From Desulfomonile sp. (GTDB taxonomy: Bacteria > Desulfobacterota > Desulfomonilia > Desulfomonilales > Desulfomonilaceae), in NCBI GenBank assembly GCA_020216785.1, contig JAIWNO010000093.1, positions 1 through 10,000 of the forward strand: a stretch of 10,000 nt of DNA. The letters are read 5' to 3'. Below the pieces are notes generated by a model. It was given only the letters and a program-made list of their open reading frames with translations. It was not told the origin of the DNA and ran no database searches. This document shows positions 7,210 through 10,000 of the stretch, one piece after another. Position numbers and translations under genes: made by a program. Each line of letters starts with the position of its first letter. Within the stretch, counting starts at the first letter, position 1.

Positions 7210-8124
7210 TTGCCGTTTTCGGTAAGATCAACCCCGGCTGCGATAGATGCTGTGGTAGCAATTGACGGCAAGGACTACGCTCTGCGGGTAAACCGGCCTG
7301 TAAAGCTCGACCCGACAGCCCCGCGGCTTGTGGTGGTCGCCCACCAGGAAACGCCGATCGCAACCGAGCTGCTTCGCGTGTGTATCGACGCGATCCAGCG
7401 ATTCACACCAGAACCGCACGAACTTTGGGTGGTGGACAACAACTCGCCCCTCGATTCGGCTGAAAAGCTCCTCGACGAGCCCGACGTTAATGTGATACTC
7501 AATCGTACGGAACCACTCCCTGTGGAGGCGCGTGCCACGGATTGCCACCCTGACTCCCCTGCGAAGCAATTGAGGTGGGGGAGCTACGCGAACGCGATCG
7601 GGTTGGAACTGGCGTTGCGGTGCATCGACCCGCTCTCCGCATGTCTCATGACCATGCACATGGACGTCATGCCGTGCAGACGAGGATGGTTGACGTTTCT
7701 GCGATCCAAACTGGACGACGGCGCGGCCGCGGCAGGAGTCCGACTCGATCGGACGCGCACCCCCGAGGGAGTGCTCCATGTACTTGGATACATGGTGGAT
7801 TATCAGGTGTTTAGAGGGCTTGGTCTCGACTTCTTTCCGGAGCTGCCTGCGTACGACGTGGGTGACTTGGTTACGGTAAGGCTTCGGCGTGCCGGCCACC
7901 GCGTCTTCGCTTGTCGTAACACTCTTTGGGAGCCCGAGCTGGCAGCGACTCTTCCCGACTACCCACCGCTGCGTGATTTCCCGGTGGATCGGAGTTTGGA
8001 CGATGACGGCAATCCGATTTTCCTTCACCTCGGGAGAGGCGTGAGACGTGCGCGAGGGGAACCCGTCAAGGGTGTCGATGTGCAGGATTGGATCCGTTTC
8101 GCCCGTGAGCATCTCCTGAAGTAG
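7210..8124 (+). CDS. Glycosyltransferase, GT2-like (GT-A fold)
   Basis: The protein has 304 residues, starting at TTG 7210 because AGGAG (7198-7202) lies 7 nt upstream and no ATG or GTG fits better. It begins 1 bp after the previous stop. Residues 1-38 are an N-terminal extension of unknown role. The GT-A nucleotide-sugar fold starts at RLVVVAHQE (39-47), with HELWVVDNNSP (70-80) as the nucleotide-binding loop. MHMDVMP (149-155) occupies the place of the DxD metal site but has only one Asp. PAYDVGD (213-219) may supply the later acidic residue. No membrane segment is seen, so it should act in the cytoplasm on the growing glycan. Donor and linkage cannot be inferred. Confidence 0.75.
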   Translation: MPFSVRSTPAAIDAVVAIDGKDYALRVNRPVKLDPTAPRLVVVAHQETPIATELLRVCIDAIQRFTPEPHELWVVDNNSPLDSAEKLLDEPDVNVILNRTEPLPVEARATDCHPDSPAKQLRWGSYANAIGLELALRCIDPLSACLMTMHMDVMPCRRGWLTFLRSKLDDGAAAAGVRLDRTRTPEGVLHVLGYMVDYQVFRGLGLDFFPELPAYDVGDLVTVRLRRAGHRVFACRNTLWEPELAATLPDYPPLRDFPVDRSLDDDGNPIFLHLGRGVRRARGEPVKGVDVQDWIRFAREHLLK

Positions 8125-8132
8125 GAGAGGCG

Positions 8133-8858
8133 ATGGGCGGAGAGACCGGCACCGGCGGGATTGACCACAAACGAATTCGGGGCCTGGATTACTCGCTCCG
8201 ACGGTATTACGTGGACCAGTTCCACTTTCGGCACGTGCCGGAGTTTCCGGCGGGATCAATTGTGTTGGATCTCGGGGGCAACCGGGTTTCCAAGCGGGGG
8301 GTTTTCGACATCGAGGCATATGACCTGCGCGTGGTGTACGCCGACGTTTCAACTGCTAAGAAGCCGCATGTACAGGCTGATGCCGCATGGTTGCCGTTCC
8401 GGGACGAATGCTTCGACGGTGTGATTTGTTCCGAAGTTCTTGAGCACGTTCCGGATCCAAGAGTGGTGCTCCAGGATGTGCATCGGGTTCTGAAGCGGCA
8501 TGGACGGCTACTCGTGTGCATTCCGTTTCTGAATCGCATCCACGGCGATCCGCAAGACTACGGCCGGTACACGGACTCTTTCCTGAGAGAAACGCTCCGA
8601 CGGATCGGGTTCCGCGAAGTGATAATCGAGCGCCAGGGGCTTTTCTGGAGTGTCCTGGTGGACATGGTCCGGGACATGGCGTACGCTGAAGCTATGCGGC
8701 ACAAACCACGGTCCGCGTTTCTACGAAGACTGGTCGCGTTCGCGATCGGAAAGTGTAAACAACGCGCCATTCAGTGGGACCGCAGGCATCACGAGGACGA
8801 AAACTCTCTTGTGCATGCGTTCACCACGGGATTTGGCGTGACGGCAGTGAGAATATGA
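8133..8858 (+). CDS. SAM-dependent methyltransferase 3
   Basis: The protein has 241 residues from ATG 8133, with AGGAG (8123-8127) 5 nt upstream and 8 bp after the glycosyltransferase stop. Motif I reads SIVLDLGGN (42-50), a shortened version without the GxGxG pattern. VVYADVS (67-73) carries the acidic residue. QADAAWLPFRDECFD followed by SEVLEHVPDP (81-109) is a textbook Methyltransf_11 signature. GDPQDYGRYT (138-147) resembles the DYxRxT loop common in methyltransferases of glycan clusters. The C-terminal 50 residues are basic and His-rich. It probably methylates a sugar of the exported polysaccharide; capping of the chain end is possible. Confidence 0.82.
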   Translation: MGGETGTGGIDHKRIRGLDYSLRRYYVDQFHFRHVPEFPAGSIVLDLGGNRVSKRGVFDIEAYDLRVVYADVSTAKKPHVQADAAWLPFRDECFDGVICSEVLEHVPDPRVVLQDVHRVLKRHGRLLVCIPFLNRIHGDPQDYGRYTDSFLRETLRRIGFREVIIERQGLFWSVLVDMVRDMAYAEAMRHKPRSAFLRRLVAFAIGKCKQRAIQWDRRHHEDENSLVHAFTTGFGVTAVRI

Positions 8859-10000
8859 GCAAACCAAGGGTGTTTCTTTCCGGCGGCGACGGCATCGGCT
8901 GGGCGGTGGACGAAGACTTGAAGCTCACCCGAGAAGCTCTTGCCGGATTGGTGGATTTCGTAGACCTCGACGACGCAGAAGTCGTACACATGTTGTGGTG
9001 GGAGGCGCTCCTGCAGGTCCCCGAGGAGCGGCTCGAAGGCAAACGCATCATCTGTCACATCCCCGGCGAGCCATACCGGTACATGACCCTCCCGGGTCAC
9101 AGCAAGGCTATGGAGCTTGTCGGTCTGTGGCTGACCCGAACAACCCAGGCGAAACAGCAGCTTGCCGACGTGCGCGTCGAGAGCGTGCTCATTCCATATC
9201 TGGTCGACGTGAATGTGTTCAAGCCCCTCGGCCGCGGCCACACGGAAGTGAAAGCCCTCCGAGAGGAGTGGAGCATTCCGACAACGAGCTTTCTTATCGG
9301 CAGCTTCCAGAGGGACACCGAGGGCTCGGACCTGAGGAGTCCTAAGCTCGTCAAGGGACCTGACGTGTTTGCGGAAATCGTTCGAACGCTGCGCGGGCGC
9401 GGGCACGACATTCACGTAGTGCTTGCCGGGCCTCGGCGTCACTGGATCATTCGCAGGTTGTCGGAACTCAGTATTCCGTTTACCTATGTGGGCAAGTCCG
9501 TGCCCGGCGACGATATCGAAGCCAACAAGCTGCCGCGATCCACACTCAATGCTCTTTACAACCTGATAGATCTGTGCCTTGTGTCGAGCCGTTCCGAAGG
9601 CGGACCTCACGCAATCCTCGAGGCTGCAGCGGCTCGCTGTCCCGTAGTCAGCGCGCGAGTTGGAATGGCGCCCGATGTCCTGGAGCCCCAGTGCGTTTTC
9701 GGGTCGCCCGCCGACGCTGTGGATATCATCGAGCGTCACATCCGCTCCGGATCGCTGACATCTACCGTGAAAGCGCACGAGGCACGCGTCCACGCGAGCC
9801 ACACGCCCGCGGCGGCAACGCCCCGATTCAAAGAGCTGTATGAATATATCAAAGATGTCCCCTCGTTTGCCCGCGGTCGTGTCGCAGCGGTGCACCGGGA
9901 CACTGTGCAGGAGGAGCGCTCGCGAAGAGAACTGACTGTAGCATTGTGGCATACGTTCTTCAAGCCGCCGTGGGGAGGCGGCAATCAGTTCATGATGGCC
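8855..10000 (+). CDS. GT4 glycosyltransferase, apparently fused to a second glycosyltransferase module (3' end beyond right edge)
   Basis: The ATG overlaps the previous TGA (ATGA), so translation is coupled. The frame is open for 382 codons to the window edge. The first module has an N-terminal GT-B half, short of the usual length, with HIPGEPYRYM (68-77) and IPYLVDVNVFKP (113-124). The C-terminal half holds FLIGSFQRDTEG, VVLAGP (188-193) and the GT4 donor-binding motif SRSEGGPHAILEAAA, in which Glu248 and Glu256 form EX7E. After about residue 340 comes a charged linker. The frame then continues with TVALWHTFFKPPWGGGNQFM (361-380), which looks like the start of another GT4 module. By family knowledge, GT4 enzymes with EX7E are retaining. 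Donor sugar is unknown. Confidence 0.82.
   Translation, partial: MSKPRVFLSGGDGIGWAVDEDLKLTREALAGLVDFVDLDDAEVVHMLWWEALLQVPEERLEGKRIICHIPGEPYRYMTLPGHSKAMELVGLWLTRTTQAKQQLADVRVESVLIPYLVDVNVFKPLGRGHTEVKALREEWSIPTTSFLIGSFQRDTEGSDLRSPKLVKGPDVFAEIVRTLRGRGHDIHVVLAGPRRHWIIRRLSELSIPFTYVGKSVPGDDIEANKLPRSTLNALYNLIDLCLVSSRSEGGPHAILEAAAARCPVVSARVGMAPDVLEPQCVFGSPADAVDIIERHIRSGSLTSTVKAHEARVHASHTPAAATPRFKELYEYIKDVPSFARGRVAAVHRDTVQEERSRRELTVALWHTFFKPPWGGGNQFMMA

Noticed and set aside
7228..8352. Long minus-strand open frame (374 codons)
   Set aside because: It lies opposite the GT2-like gene and methyltransferase 3, which have clear family motifs and ribosome binding sites; its translation shows no domain.
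8789..9952. Long minus-strand open frame (387 codons)
   Set aside because: It is antisense to the GT4 gene, whose EX7E motif and ATGA coupling are clear; the translation is Arg/His/Cys-rich and featureless.

Overview
The window comes from a Gram-negative bacterium. This follows from a periplasmic adaptor of an RND metal-efflux pump and an O-antigen-type (Wzm/Wzt) polysaccharide ABC exporter. Base composition is moderately GC-rich. The gene mix would fit an uncultured anaerobe such as a Desulfobacterota member, but nothing in the window fixes the lineage, so treat that as a guess.

The layout has two divergent blocks separated by about 610 bp without a convincing gene. The left block (1-2509, minus strand) is a metal-resistance operon. 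It holds a small Cys-rich exported protein (2509-2132) followed by a CusB-like adaptor (2013 to beyond the left edge). The adaptor carries an N-terminal heavy-metal-binding motif, a second degenerate copy of it in mid-protein, and a C-terminal DUF3347-type domain. A promoter-like sequence just upstream (2541-2568) is preceded by two heptamers 11 bp apart, as expected for an OmpR/PhoB-type response regulator.

The intergenic region (2510-3119) also holds a plus-strand TTGACA box and a hairpin with a T-rich tail about 75 bp further on. Together they could define a very short transcript. A second promoter-like sequence (3018-3047) precedes the right block.

The right block (3120-10000, plus strand) is a tightly packed operon. 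It begins with a stand-alone RibD-type reductase. It continues with an ABC exporter permease (Wzm-like) and ATPase (Wzt-like, with a C-terminal extension), methyltransferase 1, methyltransferase 2, a GT2-like glycosyltransferase, methyltransferase 3, and a GT4 glycosyltransferase that appears fused to a second glycosyltransferase module and runs off the right edge. Several junctions overlap. The set is best read as synthesis, modification and export of a methylated surface polysaccharide (O-antigen). A plausible model is that methylation ends or marks the chain and the Wzt C-terminal domain recognises it before export. The RibD-like gene has no obvious role in that pathway.

No tRNA, rRNA, CRISPR array, insertion sequence or phage gene was seen. 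I did not find a clearly new system. The most unusual items are the Cys-rich protein, the duplicated metal-binding motif in the adaptor, the putative short transcript, and the tandem glycosyltransferase.
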